From: Petrimonas sp.
GTDB lineage: Bacteria; Bacteroidota; Bacteroidia; Bacteroidales; Dysgonomonadaceae
DNA length: 35,177 nucleotides
Assembly: GCA_028698105.1 (NCBI GenBank)
Contig: JAQVEB010000003.1
Span: forward strand, 1-35,177
Direction: 5' to 3'
Both the position numbers and the translations under genes were made by a program. Each line of letters opens with the position of its first letter. The first letter of the stretch is position 1. Below are positions 34,692-35,177 of this stretch, piece by piece. The notes under the pieces were generated by a model that searched no databases, had not been told where the DNA came from, and saw only the letters and a list, made by a program, of their open reading frames with translations.

Positions 34692-35177
34692 TTAAGACAG
34701 GATGATTAGGGCTTTTTTAAATAAATTGAAGTCGTTTAAGAGCGGCATACTTTGTTTCTCCCCCTGCATAAACGCTTTCAACCCTTCGGGAATTTCAACG
34801 GATTTCCCAATACATTCTTCTGCCGTTTCCTTGAATTTGGCGGGATGGGCAGTTGCGAGGAAAACGCCCGTTTCGTTGGTGTGTTTGCCTTGTTTCAACG
34901 CCAGATAGGCGCAGGCGCCATGCGGGTCGAGGAGATAACCGGCGGTTTCGTACACTTTTTTAATAGTTTCGCGGATATCTTCATCGGAAAAAGTGTAACC
35001 CGAAATATTGCCTGTAACTGCTTTGTGAGAATGTGCGTATAGGTCGAGAATGCGGTCGAAATTGCTGGGCGCGCCTACATCCATTGCGTTCGCAATGGTT
35101 TGTACGGATGGTTTGGGCGTGTATTTGCCGTTTTGCAGGTAATTGAAAAACACGTCGTTTCGGTTATTGGCCGCGAT
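34692..35177 (-). CDS. thrC: Threonine synthase, C-terminal part (continues past the right edge)
   Basis: These 161 residues form the C-terminal end of threonine synthase, the PLP enzyme that converts O-phosphohomoserine to threonine. The frame is open to the window edge (IAANNRNDVFFNYLQNGKY), so the N-terminal two thirds with the PLP lysine lie outside. Family stretches are SVQTIANAMDVGAPSNFDRI, LLDPHGACAYLALKQ and FLATAHPAKF. A GTG at 35151-35153 is inside the gene, not its start. It is on the same strand as lptD and upstream of it, with 84 bases between. Confidence 0.94.
   Translation of the reverse strand: MAANNRNDVFFNYLQNGKYTPKPSVQTIANAMDVGAPSNFDRILDLYAHSHKAVTGNISGYTFSDEDIRETIKKVYETAGYLLDPHGACAYLALKQGKHTNETGVFLATAHPAKFKETAEECIGKSVEIPEGLKAFMQGEKQSMPLLNDFNLFKKALIILS

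Overview
The window is a stretch of Bacteroidota chromosome, most likely from the order Bacteroidales. The evidence is a SusC/SusD pair, TAnnTTTG-type -7 promoter boxes, A-rich leaders with no strong Shine-Dalgarno, a Bacteroidota-type LptD, and housekeeping genes (rarA, thrC, a bile-acid-symporter-type transporter) with Bacteroidales-like sequences. A Dysgonomonadaceae-type organism is a guess from overall character, not something the sequence proves.

Region A (1-7295, + strand) is a uronic-acid catabolic cluster. It holds a GH88 unsaturated glucuronyl hydrolase that enters from the left edge and carries an in-frame amber codon where a Trp is expected. It continues with an alginate_lyase-fold lipoprotein lyase, a UxuB-type SDR oxidoreductase, a PfkB-family KDG kinase, a 6-phosphogluconate dehydrogenase without zwf or pgl beside it, and a LarA-family protein with the full nickel-pincer active-site set. 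The implied flow is lyase cleavage, removal of the unsaturated uronate, a keto-acid/mannonate/KDG step, then phosphorylation. The isomerase and dehydratase steps are missing from the window.

Region B (7299-20857) is a polysaccharide utilization locus. A divergent AraC-type regulator faces a seven-gene + strand operon: DUF2264, two DUF6807/PmoA-like proteins, a Tat-exported Gfo/Idh/MocA oxidoreductase, a Gfo/Idh/MocA-like lipoprotein, SusC and SusD. A strong hairpin terminator closes it. Between regulator and operon lie a small inverted/direct-repeat island and a pair of 16-bp direct repeats exactly 21 bp apart, a good candidate operator.

Region C (20907-25190) is a three-gene operon: Tat-Gfo/Idh/MocA, a tandem-DUF1080 protein, and Tat-Gfo/Idh/MocA. 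It ends in a hairpin terminator lying inside the 3' end of the convergent gene. A Tat-type sugar isomerase-like lipoprotein (29197-30219) lies nearby. Regions B and C together hold the families of the 3-keto (oxidise, eliminate, rehydrate) route of glycoside cleavage, and contain almost no recognisable classical glycoside hydrolase. This is the most interesting system in the window.

Region D (25137-35177) is mostly housekeeping: an acyltransferase overlapping a BASS-family transporter, a secreted NIPSNAP protein, a zinc-ribbon membrane protein, the isomerase-like lipoprotein, rarA, a 320-base repeat-bearing intergenic gap, lptD, and the C-terminal part of thrC running off the right edge. I saw no tRNA, rRNA, CRISPR array, transposase or integrase.
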